Shown: piece by piece, positions 1-8,975 of the stretch
How the letters are laid out: each line of letters opens with the position of its first letter
How positions within the stretch are numbered: position 1 is the stretch's first letter
Assembly: GCF_029688625.1 (NCBI RefSeq)
Contig: NZ_JARULC010000003.1
Coordinates: 1 to 64,000 of the forward strand
Reading direction: 5' to 3'
DNA length: 64,000 nucleotides
Source of the DNA: Qipengyuania marincola
GTDB lineage: Bacteria; Pseudomonadota; Alphaproteobacteria; Sphingomonadales; Sphingomonadaceae
Notes under the pieces: model-generated
Databases searched by the model: none
What the model was told of the DNA's origin: nothing
What the model saw: the letters and a program-made list of their open reading frames with translations, nothing else
Translations under genes and position numbers: made by a program

Positions 1-76
1 GGCCCCTTCGTCTAGCGGTCTAGGACGCGGCCCTTTCACGGCTGAAACACGGGTTCGAGTCCCGTAGGGGTCACCA
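1..76 (+). tRNA. tRNA-Glu (anticodon TTC), copy 1
   Basis: The sequence folds as a complete cloverleaf. The acceptor stem pairs GGCCCCT with AGGGGTC (one G-U), the anticodon loop is CTTTCAC with anticodon TTC, the T-arm carries GGTTCGAGTCC, and CCA is encoded. It starts at the first base of the window, so its promoter lies outside. A second identical copy follows after a 48-bp spacer, so the two are probably co-transcribed. Confidence 0.97.
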
Positions 77-124
77 CGGTGGCGTTTTGCATTCGCGACA
101 GGCGCAAGCCTGGCGGACGGATGT

Positions 125-200
125 GGCCCCTTCGTCTAGCGGTCTAGGACGCGGCCCTTTCACGGCTGAAACACGGGTTCGAGTCCCGTAGGGGTCACCA
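125..200 (+). tRNA. tRNA-Glu (anticodon TTC), copy 2
   Basis: This is an exact 76-nt copy of the tRNA-Glu gene just upstream, with encoded CCA. The identity points to a recent tandem duplication or gene conversion. phoR begins only about 30 bp downstream, so read-through from the tRNA promoter into phoR is possible. Confidence 0.97.
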
Positions 201-229
201 CCACCGGTGACTGTGACAAGAATGCGATT

Positions 230-1456
230 GTGATTGGCACGGTAGAGCCCGTGCGGCTAAGCGACGCCGCGATGGACGCTCCCCGCCTTCCCCTCCCGGG
301 TCTAGTGCTAGCGCTCGCGACCTGCGCGATGCTGACGTTGGCAGGCCTCGAACTCACGTCCGCGCTGGCGACCCTGCTGGTGTGGGCGGGATCGCTGTGG
401 CTCGTACGATCCGAGCCACCGCCGTCCCGCGAGGACCGCAATGGTGTCGGCCTTTCGCGAGATGCGATGGGAGATCTCTTCGAATATTCCGAAACACCGG
501 TCCTCATTACCGAAGGCGACCGGGTCATCATCGCAAATCACTCTGCCCGCGGCCTCCTCGGCACGCATATACTGGGGCAGGACGCGCGCATGGCACTGCG
601 TCAGCCCGAAGCGGTGAGATTGCTGGACAGATCCGCCGACGGCACCGCCGTCGTCCGGGGCCTGGCTCGACGAAACGACATCTGGCGAATCAATCGCAAG
701 AAACTCGACGGCAAGCTGGCGGTGATCGAATTGGTCAACAAAACGGCTGAAGCCGATATCGCACGGGCACATACCGATTTCGTTGCCAATGCCAGCCATG
801 AATTGCGAACGCCGCTCGCGTCCATCATCGGCTATGTCGAGACGCTGCGCGAGGATGTTGACAATCTGGACCCTGGCATCGCGGACCGTTTTCTCGCAAC
901 GATACAACGCGAAGGTCGACGTCTCCAGGACCTGGTCAGTGACCTCATGTCGCTTTCGCGGATCGAAGCGGAGAAGCACGACGCGCCAAGCGCCCGAGTC
1001 GATTTGCGCAAACTCGTCGAGGCCGCGGCACGCGACGGAGCAGGGTCCGACCGCTGGGACCGTCTGGATATCGAGGGGTCCGGCGAGTTTCACGTTCGCG
1101 GCGACGAGCAACAATTGGAGCAGCTCGTGCGCAATCTCGTCGACAATGCTCTCAAATACGGTGATCCGGACCAACCGGTAACCGTGCGTCTCCATCCGCG
1201 CGGTGACAATCGCGTGCGCCTGACCGTGACCGACCGGGGAGAAGGCATCGCCGCAGAGCATGTGCCCCATCTGACGCGGCGCTTCTACCGAACCGATCCT
1301 GGGCGCAGCCGGGCCTCGGGCGGCACTGGCCTCGGCCTCGCAATCGTCAAGCATATCGTCGAACGTCATCGCGGCCGGCTCGATATCGACAGCAAGCTTG
1401 GCGAAGGAACGCGTGTTACGGTCACGCTGCCTTTGGATAACGCAACTGCGGATTGA
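230..1456 (+). CDS. phoR: Phosphate regulon sensor histidine kinase PhoR
   Basis: Membrane histidine kinase that would phosphorylate PhoB under phosphate limitation. The N-terminus (about residues 20-60) forms a short hydrophobic hairpin. A PAS-like region (about 80-175) follows, then a HisKA domain with the H-box ASHELRTPL (phospho-acceptor His190) and an HATPase domain with an N-box (LVDNALKYG) and G-boxes (GEGIA, GTGLGLAIV). At 408 aa it has the usual PhoR size. The start taken is GTG at 230; an ATG at codon 15 (272) is an alternative, and neither has a clear Shine-Dalgarno site. It is the first gene of the pst/pho locus, while its partner phoB is the last. A Pho box directly follows its stop. 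Confidence 0.93.
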   Translation: MIGTVEPVRLSDAAMDAPRLPLPGLVLALATCAMLTLAGLELTSALATLLVWAGSLWLVRSEPPPSREDRNGVGLSRDAMGDLFEYSETPVLITEGDRVIIANHSARGLLGTHILGQDARMALRQPEAVRLLDRSADGTAVVRGLARRNDIWRINRKKLDGKLAVIELVNKTAEADIARAHTDFVANASHELRTPLASIIGYVETLREDVDNLDPGIADRFLATIQREGRRLQDLVSDLMSLSRIEAEKHDAPSARVDLRKLVEAAARDGAGSDRWDRLDIEGSGEFHVRGDEQQLEQLVRNLVDNALKYGDPDQPVTVRLHPRGDNRVRLTVTDRGEGIAAEHVPHLTRRFYRTDPGRSRASGGTGLGLAIVKHIVERHRGRLDIDSKLGEGTRVTVTLPLDNATAD

Positions 1457-1481
1457 TGCCATCCTGAGCATCCATCGCGCC

Positions 1482-1510
1482 CTGTCACACAACTGTAATT
1501 TGACGGTCAT
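1482..1510 (+). promoter_or_regulatory. Pho box before the porin gene
   Basis: Three 7-bp direct repeats, CTGTCAC (1482), CTGTAAT (1493) and CGGTCAT (1504), are each separated by 4 bp, an exact 11-bp period. This matches the established PhoB-binding arrangement (CTGTCAT-like heptamers). It lies in the 97-bp gap between phoR and the porin start. Confidence 0.85.
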
Positions 1511-1553
1511 AGGGGCGTCGCCGGATCGTAACCAATCCTGCGAAGGACCCCAG

Positions 1554-2909
1554 ATGACCCGAATGATTCGCCTTTCCGTTGCGGCGGCAGCGCTCAGCTG
1601 CACGATCGCCACACCCGTATTCGCGCAGGAAGTATCGGTTTCCGCAGATGAGCTCGCCGCAATGCGCGCGCAGCTTGCGGCGATGAACGCCCGGATCGAT
1701 CAGTTGGAAAGCGAGCTGGAAGCGGCAAAGCAGGTCAACGAAACGCAGAGCACGATGATCGCGGCTGCGGCAGAAAGCTCTGCCAACGCAAAGGTCGCCT
1801 CCGAAGCAGCGCCGGTCGGCGAACTAGCGAAAAGCGATGGCTGGAGCTTCAAGCCTCGCGGTCGCTTGCAGTATGACGCCGGCTTTGTCGTCGCTCCAGA
1901 CTCGACCGGCCGGGAAGATGGCTTCGGGAACGACGTGCGCCGCGCCCGCCTCGGCGCCTCGGGAGACTTGCCCGGGGGCTTCGGCTACAAGTTCGAAGTG
2001 GATTTTGCCAATAGCGACGTGGCGGTCACCGATGCCATTATCAGCTATGGCACGGGCGATGTCGAAGTCAGCATCGGTCAATTCAACAATTTCCAGTCGC
2101 TGGAAGAACTGACCAGTTCGCTGCACACGAGCTTTATCGAACGCGCAGCCTTTACCGACGCTTTCGGATTTGTCCGGCGCGTCGGCATCGGTGTGGAGTA
2201 TGCACCGGGCGATGTCTTGCTGCAGGCCGGCGTCTTCAGCGATAATATGGACGATTTGCCCAACGACAGCTGGAGTGCAGACGGGCGTGTCGTTTACATG
2301 CCTAAAATCGGCAACACGCAACTCCACCTTGGTGCTTCGGCGCATTATCGCGAGCTCGAGGAAGGAGGCACCGTGCGCTATCGCCAGCGTCCGCTGGTGG
2401 CATTCACATCCGAACGCTTCATCAATACCGACACCTTCGAAGCCTCGAGCGAAACCTCCTACGGCCTCGAAGGCGCGATGGTTTCAGGCCCGTTTCACGC
2501 CGCTGCCGAAGGCTATTGGCGCAAGGTCGCGACACCAGTTGTCCCCGCCGATCCCACTTTTTTTGGCGGCTATGTCGAAATCGGTTACTTTCTTACCCAA
2601 GGCGATACGCGCGGCTACAAGGGCGGGACCTTCGACCGCACCAAGCCGGAGAATCCCGTTGGAGAAGGCGGCCTGGGTTCGTTGCAGATCAACGCGCGTT
2701 ACGATCGGCTAGATCTGACCGATGCCGGCATCGTAGGCGGTTCGCAGGACGGCTACTACTTGTCGCTTGTCTGGAAACCGACCGACTACGTCATGCTTCT
2801 CGCGAACTATGGCAAGCTCGACTACAGCAACGCATTCTATCCCACTGACTCAGGTGACCGATCCTACTCGGTCGACGTGATCGGCCTGCGTGGCCAGGTC
2901 GATTTCTGA
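1554..2909 (+). CDS. Phosphate-selective porin (OprP/OprO family)
   Basis: Outer-membrane channel expected to admit phosphate or polyphosphate. The start at ATG 1554 has the ribosome site GAAGGA just upstream. The 451-aa protein opens with a signal peptide ending ATPVFA-Q. A coiled-coil stretch (about 30-60, AAMRAQLAAMNARIDQLESE) precedes a beta-rich barrel ending in aromatic residues and a terminal Phe (GQVDF), typical of porins. It is assigned to the Porin_O_P family from its overall pattern and its place between phoR and pstS. Control by PhoB is supported by the Pho box about 45 bp upstream. Solute specificity is inferred from context. Confidence 0.88.
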   Translation: MTRMIRLSVAAAALSCTIATPVFAQEVSVSADELAAMRAQLAAMNARIDQLESELEAAKQVNETQSTMIAAAAESSANAKVASEAAPVGELAKSDGWSFKPRGRLQYDAGFVVAPDSTGREDGFGNDVRRARLGASGDLPGGFGYKFEVDFANSDVAVTDAIISYGTGDVEVSIGQFNNFQSLEELTSSLHTSFIERAAFTDAFGFVRRVGIGVEYAPGDVLLQAGVFSDNMDDLPNDSWSADGRVVYMPKIGNTQLHLGASAHYRELEEGGTVRYRQRPLVAFTSERFINTDTFEASSETSYGLEGAMVSGPFHAAAEGYWRKVATPVVPADPTFFGGYVEIGYFLTQGDTRGYKGGTFDRTKPENPVGEGGLGSLQINARYDRLDLTDAGIVGGSQDGYYLSLVWKPTDYVMLLANYGKLDYSNAFYPTDSGDRSYSVDVIGLRGQVDF

Positions 2910-2913
2910 GACG

Positions 2914-2942
2914 CGGTCAAACGCCTGTCGCAACCCTGTAAT
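2914..2942 (+). promoter_or_regulatory. Pho box before pstS
   Basis: Heptamers CGGTCAA (2914), CTGTCGC (2925) and CTGTAAT (2936) repeat with an exact 11-bp period. They lie 45 bp before the pstS ATG and begin 4 bp after the porin stop. This is the second of three Pho boxes in the locus. Confidence 0.85.
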
Positions 2943-2987
2943 ATTGAAGCGCTTAGGCGCCGCTAGTTACCACACAAGGGATCTACC

Positions 2988-4034
2988 ATGACCAAGACCA
3001 AATCATTCATCTTCGCCGCCGTCTCGGCTGCTGCGCTCGCCGCTTGCGGTGGCGGCGCCGGTGACTCGACCTCGCGCGATTCGATCCGCGCCGTCGGTTC
3101 TTCGACCGTCTTTCCTTTTGCAAAGGCCGTTGCCGAAGCGTTTGTCCGCTCCAACCCCGACTATAAGAGCCCGATTATCGAATCGACCGGCACTGGCGGC
3201 GGGATGAAGCTGTTTTGTTCGGGCGTTGGCGCGGACACGCCCGACATGTCGAACGCATCGCGCCGGATGAAGGCGAGCGAGTTCGCCGATTGTCAGGCCA
3301 ATGGTGTGACGGAGGTCATCGAGATCCAGGTCGGTCTTGATGGAATCGCCTTCGCGTCGGCGCAGGGGGGCATCATGATGAGCCTGACCCCGAAGCAGGT
3401 TTACGAAGCGCTCGCCGCCAATCCCTACGGCGAGGAGCAGACGAACCGGACGTGGTCGGACGTCGATCCCTCGCTGCCGAACGAACCGATCCTCGTCTAC
3501 GGCCCGCCCAGCACTTCGGGCACGCGTGACGCTCTCAAGGAACTCGTCCTCGAGGTCGGTTGCGACACCAATGCCGAAATGAAGGCGCTCAAGGACAGCG
3601 ACGAAGATCGTCACGCTCAGCTGTGCACGGAAGTGCGCTCGGATGGCGCTTATGTCGACCAGGGCGAGCAGGACAATCTGATCGTCCAGAAGATCGAAGG
3701 CAACCCGAAGGCCGTCGGTGTTTTCGGATACAGCTATCTTGAGGAAAACGCGGACAAGGTTCAGGGCCTGCCCATGAATGGCGTCGATCCGACGTATGAG
3801 AACATCGCCAATTTCGAATATCCCGGCGCTCGTCCGCTCTATGTCTACGTGAAGAAGGCGCACCTCGACGCGATCCCGGGCCTGAAGGAATACCTTGCTC
3901 AGTGGACCAAGATGTGGGGCAAAGGTGAGGAACTCTCGAAGATCGGGCTTGTCGCCTCGCCTGACGACGTTATGGCGGCCAACACCCAAGCCGCGCTCGA
4001 GTACACCACGCTCGACGGCTCGCAGCTGAAGTAA
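2988..4034 (+). CDS. pstS: Phosphate ABC transporter substrate-binding lipoprotein PstS
   Basis: Periplasmic phosphate-binding component of the PstSCAB transporter. The 348-aa protein has a lipoprotein signal with lipobox LAAC (Cys about 20), so it is probably membrane-anchored rather than free as in E. coli. Recognisable PstS motifs are AVGSSTVFPFA near the mature N-terminus, STGTGGGMK, and GPPSTSGTRDA, which contribute to the phosphate pocket. The start ATG 2988 has AAGGGA upstream. It is followed 17 bp later by pstC and preceded by a Pho box. Confidence 0.95.
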   Translation: MTKTKSFIFAAVSAAALAACGGGAGDSTSRDSIRAVGSSTVFPFAKAVAEAFVRSNPDYKSPIIESTGTGGGMKLFCSGVGADTPDMSNASRRMKASEFADCQANGVTEVIEIQVGLDGIAFASAQGGIMMSLTPKQVYEALAANPYGEEQTNRTWSDVDPSLPNEPILVYGPPSTSGTRDALKELVLEVGCDTNAEMKALKDSDEDRHAQLCTEVRSDGAYVDQGEQDNLIVQKIEGNPKAVGVFGYSYLEENADKVQGLPMNGVDPTYENIANFEYPGARPLYVYVKKAHLDAIPGLKEYLAQWTKMWGKGEELSKIGLVASPDDVMAANTQAALEYTTLDGSQLK

Positions 4035-4051
4035 GGCGAAACAACCCGCGT

Positions 4052-5437
4052 ATGTCACCAGCCATCCTGCTTCTCCTGGCCCTTGGCCTCGGGCTCGCCG
4101 GATGGTTGGCGGCTCGCGCTCGTGCATGGGCTTTCCGGTGCGAGAGCGCGGACGGGCGCCTCGCCAGTCTGCCAACCTACCATGCGTGGTATGTCGCCCT
4201 CTGGATCGTGCTGCCCGTGGTCGCTTTCATTGCCGTATGGAGCGCGATCGCGCCCGGCCTCGTGGCGCAGAGCGTTCTTGCCAGTCCCGCTGCAGCGGAT
4301 TTGCCGGCATTCGGCTTCCAGCGGCAGACAATCCTGAACGAGGCGCGCGCAGTCGCGACCGGAGCAGCGCCGGCGGTTTTCAACCCGCAAGCCCGTGCCC
4401 TGGTCGAACCTTTCCGTGACGCCCTGTCGTACTACAATACCATTGGCATTGTAGTAACGGTGCTGATTGCGTTTCTGGCAGGCGCATGGGCATTCCTTCG
4501 CCTGAAGCCCGACTTCGCCGCACGCAGCCGGGTCGAACGGATCGTGATGGCAATCCTGCTCGGCGCATCGTTGGTGGCCATCCTGACCACCATCGGCATC
4601 CTCGGCAGCCTGGTTTTCGAAACCGTGCGCTTTTTCGGCATGGTGTCGCCGCTCGACTTTCTGTTCGGCACCCACTGGGGCCCCGACCCCATGGGCAATC
4701 CCGAAAATCCCGACCCGACACGTTACGGTGCCGTCCCCCTGTTCTGGGGCACACTGTTCATCGGTGCGATCATCGCAATGATCGTCGCCATCCCTCTCGG
4801 TCTGATGAGCGCGATCTATCTGACCCAATATGCCAATCCCAAAATCCGGTCCTGGGTAAAGCCCGCGCTCGAAATTCTCGCCGGCGTGCCGACGGTCGTT
4901 TACGGCTATTTCGCCGCACTCACCATTGCGCCCGCGATCCGCGATCTGGCCCTGCAACTGGGCGCCTCCAGTGCCTCGAGCGAAAGCGCCTTGGCCGCAG
5001 GGCTCGTGATGGGCGTCATGATCATCCCCTTCGTCAGCTCGATGGCCGACGACAGCATTGCTGCCGTGCCGCAGGCGATGCGCGATGGCAGCCTGGCGAT
5101 GGGTGCAACCACCAGTGAAACGATCCGCCGTGTCCTGGTACCCGCCGCCCTGCCCGGCATCGTGGCGGGCATCATGCTCGCCATCAGTCGTGCGATCGGA
5201 GAAACGATGATCGTCGTGATGGCCGCCTCCACCGCGGCTAACCTCAGCGGGAATCCGCTCGAAGCCATGACCACGGTGACAGTCCAGATCGTTGCCATGC
5301 TCACGGGCGAAGGCAGCTTCGACCATCCTGCCACACTCAGCGCCTTCGCGCTGGGCTTCGTCCTGTTCATGGTGACGCTGGGCCTCAACTTCGTCGCGCT
5401 GCGCGTCGTCAAACGGTATCGCGAAGCTTATGAGTGA
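4052..5437 (+). CDS. pstC: Phosphate ABC transporter permease PstC
   Basis: Inner-membrane permease subunit. At 461 aa it is far longer than E. coli PstC (319 aa). The extra length is N-terminal: two additional hydrophobic segments (about 3-22 and 47-68) and a linker precede the canonical permease core. The core carries the ABC-transporter EAA loop (MRDGSLAMGATTSETIRRV) that docks on PstB. The last codons overlap the pstA start by 8 bp, indicating translational coupling. Long PstC forms are known in alphaproteobacteria, so the extension is probably real. Confidence 0.93.
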   Translation: MSPAILLLLALGLGLAGWLAARARAWAFRCESADGRLASLPTYHAWYVALWIVLPVVAFIAVWSAIAPGLVAQSVLASPAAADLPAFGFQRQTILNEARAVATGAAPAVFNPQARALVEPFRDALSYYNTIGIVVTVLIAFLAGAWAFLRLKPDFAARSRVERIVMAILLGASLVAILTTIGILGSLVFETVRFFGMVSPLDFLFGTHWGPDPMGNPENPDPTRYGAVPLFWGTLFIGAIIAMIVAIPLGLMSAIYLTQYANPKIRSWVKPALEILAGVPTVVYGYFAALTIAPAIRDLALQLGASSASSESALAAGLVMGVMIIPFVSSMADDSIAAVPQAMRDGSLAMGATTSETIRRVLVPAALPGIVAGIMLAISRAIGETMIVVMAASTAANLSGNPLEAMTTVTVQIVAMLTGEGSFDHPATLSAFALGFVLFMVTLGLNFVALRVVKRYREAYE

Positions 5438-6692
5438 CCAGGAACCCACAATGCGCGCGCCGACCCGGACCGCCGCTTTCGAAGCGCGACTGAAGCAGCG
5501 CTACGCCGCCGAACGTCGGTTCAAGGCAATCGGCCTCAGTGCGATCCTGTTTTCCGTGGCAGTGCTCGTCTTCCTCTTGGGCACGATGACCTTGAACGGG
5601 ATTGGCGGGTTTCAGCGCGTCGAGCTGCAAGTGCCGATCGACTTCACCGAGGCTGGCCTCGCTGCCGATCCCTCCGCCATGGCGCAACCCGGCGCTATCC
5701 AGGCGCTGGAGGCGCAGGGGCTGCCCGATGTCGTGCAGTATTTCGCAGTCGAAGAACTTGGCGAGGATGCGGCGGGGCAACTCGGCGGTCAGGCCTGGCG
5801 TGATGTCGCTGCCGCAATCATATCCGACCCGTCGATCCTTCGCGAGCAGGCGACGTTCTCCTTGCCAGCATCCGCTGATTTGGCAGCTGGCTATGAAGGC
5901 GAGGGTTCTGCAGAGATGCAGCGAATGGCCGCGTCGCTCTATGACCAGGGCAAGATCGACAAAAACCTCGATCCCGGTTTTCTGACGCGCGCCGATGCGA
6001 CTAATCCGCAGCAAGTCGGCATCTGGGGCGCGCTCAAGGGCTCGATGCTGACGATGGTCGTCACCCTACTTCTGGCATTTCCGATAGGCGTCTTGGCGGC
6101 GCTGTATCTCGAGGAATATGCTCCGAAGAACAAATGGACCGATCTGATCGAGCTGTCGATCAACAACCTCGCGGCGGTCCCCTCGATCATCTTCGGCCTG
6201 CTTGGCCTCGCCGTGTTCCTGACGATCTTCCCGAATCTAAGATCAGCTCCGGTCATCGGTGGCATGACACTGGCGCTGATGACCATGCCGGTCATCGTCA
6301 TCGCCGGCCGCAACGCGATCAAGGCCGTTCCGCCCAGCATTCGCGACGGCGCTTTGGCAGTAGGCGCTTCACCGGTTCAGGTGGTCTTTCACCATGTCTT
6401 GCCGCTAGCCTTGCCCGGTATCCTGACCGGGACGATCATCGGCATGGCTCGTGCCCTTGGCGAGACCGCACCACTCCTGATGATCGGGATGCGTGCCTTC
6501 GTTGCCACCCCTCCCGATGGTTTCACTTCACCCGCAACAGTCTTGCCGATGCAGATTTTCCTCTGGTCCGATGAAATCGACCGGGGATTCGTGGAGCGCA
6601 CCAGCGCTGCGATTATCGTGCTACTGTTATTCCTGCTCGTGATGAACGGGCTGGCAATCTACCTGCGCAACAAATTCGAGAAGACATGGTGA
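5430..6692 (+). CDS. pstA: Phosphate ABC transporter permease PstA
   Basis: Second permease subunit, 420 aa against 296 in E. coli. The first membrane segment (about 30-52) is followed by a polar, acidic stretch of about 140 residues (55-195). This would be periplasmic if the topology of the core is kept. The remaining segments and the EAA loop ([20 protein letters not shown]) are typical. The gene overlaps pstC by 8 bp and pstB by 7 bp. The large soluble insert could contact PstS or PhoR; that is speculation. Confidence 0.93.
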   Translation: MSDQEPTMRAPTRTAAFEARLKQRYAAERRFKAIGLSAILFSVAVLVFLLGTMTLNGIGGFQRVELQVPIDFTEAGLAADPSAMAQPGAIQALEAQGLPDVVQYFAVEELGEDAAGQLGGQAWRDVAAAIISDPSILREQATFSLPASADLAAGYEGEGSAEMQRMAASLYDQGKIDKNLDPGFLTRADATNPQQVGIWGALKGSMLTMVVTLLLAFPIGVLAALYLEEYAPKNKWTDLIELSINNLAAVPSIIFGLLGLAVFLTIFPNLRSAPVIGGMTLALMTMPVIVIAGRNAIKAVPPSIRDGALAVGASPVQVVFHHVLPLALPGILTGTIIGMARALGETAPLLMIGMRAFVATPPDGFTSPATVLPMQIFLWSDEIDRGFVERTSAAIIVLLLFLLVMNGLAIYLRNKFEKTW

Positions 6693-7477
6693 CCGTAGTC
6701 CACGAAAATCTTGATGTGACCGACGCCAAGATGAGCACGCGCGACGTCTCCGTCTATTACGGCGACAAGAAAGCGATCGACGAGGTCTCGATCGATATTC
6801 CGACGAAATACGTCACCGCTTTCATTGGCCCCTCCGGATGCGGCAAATCGACCTTCCTGCGCACGCTGAATCGCATGAATGACACGATACCTTCGGCACG
6901 TGTCGAGGGGGAAATCACGCTCGACGGCGAAGATATCTATCGGTCCAAGATGGACGTCGTCCAGTTGCGCGCGCGTGTTGGAATGGTCTTCCAGAAGCCG
7001 AACCCCTTTCCCAAATCGATTTACGACAACATCGCCTATGGCCCGAAGATCCACGGCCTCGCCGAAGGCAAGGAAGAACTCGACGCTGTCGTCGAACGGT
7101 CCCTCAAGCGCGCGGGGTTGTGGGAAGAGGTCAAGGACCGCCTGAGCGATAGCGGCACGGCCCTCTCGGGCGGTCAGCAGCAGCGCTTGTGCATCGCGCG
7201 CGCAATCGCCGTCGACCCAGAAGTCATCCTCATGGACGAACCCTGTTCCGCACTGGACCCGATCGCCACGGCCAAGATCGAAGAACTGATCGCCGAATTG
7301 AACGGTCGCTACGCCATCGTGATCGTGACGCACTCGATGCAGCAAGCGGCCCGCGTCAGCCAGCGTACCGCCTTCTTCCACTTGGGAAAGATGGTGGAGT
7401 ATGGTCGTACTTCTGACATATTCACCAATCCGCTCGAACAGCGGACTCAGGATTATATTACCGGGCGATACGGATAA
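6686..7477 (+). CDS. pstB: Phosphate ABC transporter ATP-binding protein PstB
   Basis: ATPase of the phosphate importer. All nucleotide-binding motifs are present: Walker [10 protein letters not shown] (residues 48-56), Q-loop [10 protein letters not shown], signature LSGGQQQR (about 159), Walker B VILMDEP (about 180) and the switch His in VTHSMQQA. The length of 263 aa is standard. The start overlaps the pstA stop, and phoU follows 4 bp downstream. Confidence 0.96.
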   Translation: MVTVVHENLDVTDAKMSTRDVSVYYGDKKAIDEVSIDIPTKYVTAFIGPSGCGKSTFLRTLNRMNDTIPSARVEGEITLDGEDIYRSKMDVVQLRARVGMVFQKPNPFPKSIYDNIAYGPKIHGLAEGKEELDAVVERSLKRAGLWEEVKDRLSDSGTALSGGQQQRLCIARAIAVDPEVILMDEPCSALDPIATAKIEELIAELNGRYAIVIVTHSMQQAARVSQRTAFFHLGKMVEYGRTSDIFTNPLEQRTQDYITGRYG

Positions 7478-7481
7478 CATC

Positions 7482-8162
7482 ATGGATTCCATGCAAGAAC
7501 ATACCGTCAAGGCCTTCGACGAGGACATCACGCGGCTCCGCGGCCTGATCGCCGAAATGGGCGGCCTCGCGGAAGCCGCCATCCAGCAGGCGATCGAAGC
7601 GCTCGTGAAAGGCGACGATGCCCTGTCGGACCGGATCGTGAAGGGCGACAAGAAAATCGACGTGCTCGAAAGCGAGGTCGACAGGCTGGCGGTCCGCATC
7701 ATTGCCTTGCGCGCCCCAATGGCGGATGATTTGCGCGAGGTAATCGCAGCGCTCAAGATCGCCGGCGTCGTCGAGCGGATCGGCGATTATTCCAAGAATA
7801 TTGCCAAGGCGAGCAAGGAGATCGGATCGAACCGCAAGCAGTTCGAGCCGCTGACCCTGCTCCCGGCCATGGCCGAAGTGGCGAGCGAGATGGTCCATGA
7901 TGTGTTGACGGCTTACGCCGCGCGCGATGCCGAATTGGCGCGCGAAGTCATCGCCACCGACGAGAAGGTCGACGCCTTCTATAACTCGATTTTCCGCAAC
8001 CTTGTCAGTCACATGGTCGAAAACCCGTCCACCATTTCAAGCGCGGCACAGCTTCTCTTCGTGGCGCGCAATCTCGAACGCATCGGCGATCATGCGACCA
8101 ATGTTGCCGAAATGGTACATTTCGCAGCGGTCGGAACCTATCCGCCCGATGACGACGACTGA
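7482..8162 (+). CDS. phoU: Phosphate signalling regulator PhoU
   Basis: Cytoplasmic adaptor that links Pst transport to PhoR and represses the regulon in high phosphate. The 226-aa protein is all-helical with two PhoU repeats, each with an acidic metal-binding stretch (KKIDVLESEVDRLA and DEKVDAFYNSIF) and an ERIGDY/ERIGDHATN motif. The start ATG 7482 is 4 bp after the pstB stop; the open frame extends upstream into pstB but that part is not PhoU-like. The phoU stop overlaps the third Pho box. Confidence 0.95.
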   Translation: MDSMQEHTVKAFDEDITRLRGLIAEMGGLAEAAIQQAIEALVKGDDALSDRIVKGDKKIDVLESEVDRLAVRIIALRAPMADDLREVIAALKIAGVVERIGDYSKNIAKASKEIGSNRKQFEPLTLLPAMAEVASEMVHDVLTAYAARDAELAREVIATDEKVDAFYNSIFRNLVSHMVENPSTISSAAQLLFVARNLERIGDHATNVAEMVHFAAVGTYPPDDDD

Positions 8163-8187
8163 CACAATTCTGTAGCGCGAAGGTCAT
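8159..8187 (+). promoter_or_regulatory. Pho box before phoB
   Basis: CTGACAC (8159), CTGTAGC (8170) and AGGTCAT (8181) repeat at an exact 11-bp period and overlap the phoU stop codon. This would let phospho-PhoB raise its own synthesis separately from the pst transcript. It is weaker than the other two boxes because the middle and last repeats each deviate. Confidence 0.65.
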
Positions 8188-8193
8188 ACTGCC

Positions 8194-8916
8194 ATGCCCG
8201 ATACGAACTCATCGCGGGAAGGCAAAAACGTGCACGCGGCCAAACTCTTGCTGGTCGAAGATGACCCAGCGCTATCGGAACTTCTGGAATACCGTTTCGC
8301 GAACGAGGGCTACAATGTCCGGACCACGGCCGATGGCGACGAGGCGCTTATCCTTGCGTCCGAGGACACTCCCGACCTCGTCATTCTGGACTGGATGATC
8401 GAGGGCACCAGCGGGATCGAGGTCTGCCGACGGCTCCGGCGCGACAAGGAGACGGCGCACGTCCCGATCATCATGCTGACAGCACGCGAAGCGGAAGATG
8501 ATCGCGTCAGGGGCCTCGAGACGGGCGCCGACGACTATCTCACCAAGCCCTTTAGTCCACGTGAATTGCTGGCCAGAGTTGCGGCGGTGATGCGGCGCAT
8601 CCGCCCCGCCCTCGCAGGTGAGGTTATCGAGGTCGGCGACATCGCGCTCGATCCTGTGGCGCACAAGGTGACACGTCGCGGGCGCACATTACAACTCGGC
8701 CCGACCGAATACCGGCTGCTCAAGTTCTTCATGGAGAGTCCCGGTCGGGTGTTCAGCCGTGGACAATTGCTTGACGGAGTCTGGGGCACGGAAAGCGACA
8801 TCGAATTGCGTACGGTCGATGTGCATATTCGCCGCCTGCGCAAGGCGATCGAGATCGACGGTGCCAAGGACCCGGTACGTACTGTGCGCAGCGCCGGCTA
8901 TTCCCTGGAAGCCTGA
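8194..8916 (+). CDS. phoB: Phosphate regulon response regulator PhoB
   Basis: OmpR-family response regulator. The receiver domain (about 16-135) has acidic residues VEDD, phospho-acceptor Asp66 (VILDWM), the switch Thr in MLTARE and Lys in LTKPF. A C-terminal winged helix follows (GRTLQLGPTEYRLLKF, RTVDVHIRRLRKAI). The annotated ATG 8194 gives 240 aa with a 12-residue non-conserved leader. An in-frame GTG at 8230 has a better ribosome site (GGGAAGG 7 nt before) and would start the protein near where family members usually start. Confidence 0.95.
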   Translation: MPDTNSSREGKNVHAAKLLLVEDDPALSELLEYRFANEGYNVRTTADGDEALILASEDTPDLVILDWMIEGTSGIEVCRRLRRDKETAHVPIIMLTAREAEDDRVRGLETGADDYLTKPFSPRELLARVAAVMRRIRPALAGEVIEVGDIALDPVAHKVTRRGRTLQLGPTEYRLLKFFMESPGRVFSRGQLLDGVWGTESDIELRTVDVHIRRLRKAIEIDGAKDPVRTVRSAGYSLEA

Positions 8917-8975
8917 CCGGTTCATCGAGGAAACAGCCATTCGGTCTATCGTTGCTTCAAATAGTGGAGGCAGCG

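Noticed and set aside
308-1612. A 434-aa antisense open frame across phoR.
   Set aside because: It is the mirror of a well-supported kinase gene in GC-rich DNA. Its translation shows no domain and is rich in Arg, His and Gln.
4055-5449. A 464-aa antisense open frame across pstC.
   Set aside because: The residues are a Gly/His/Asp-rich mix typical of shadow frames; pstC itself is certain.
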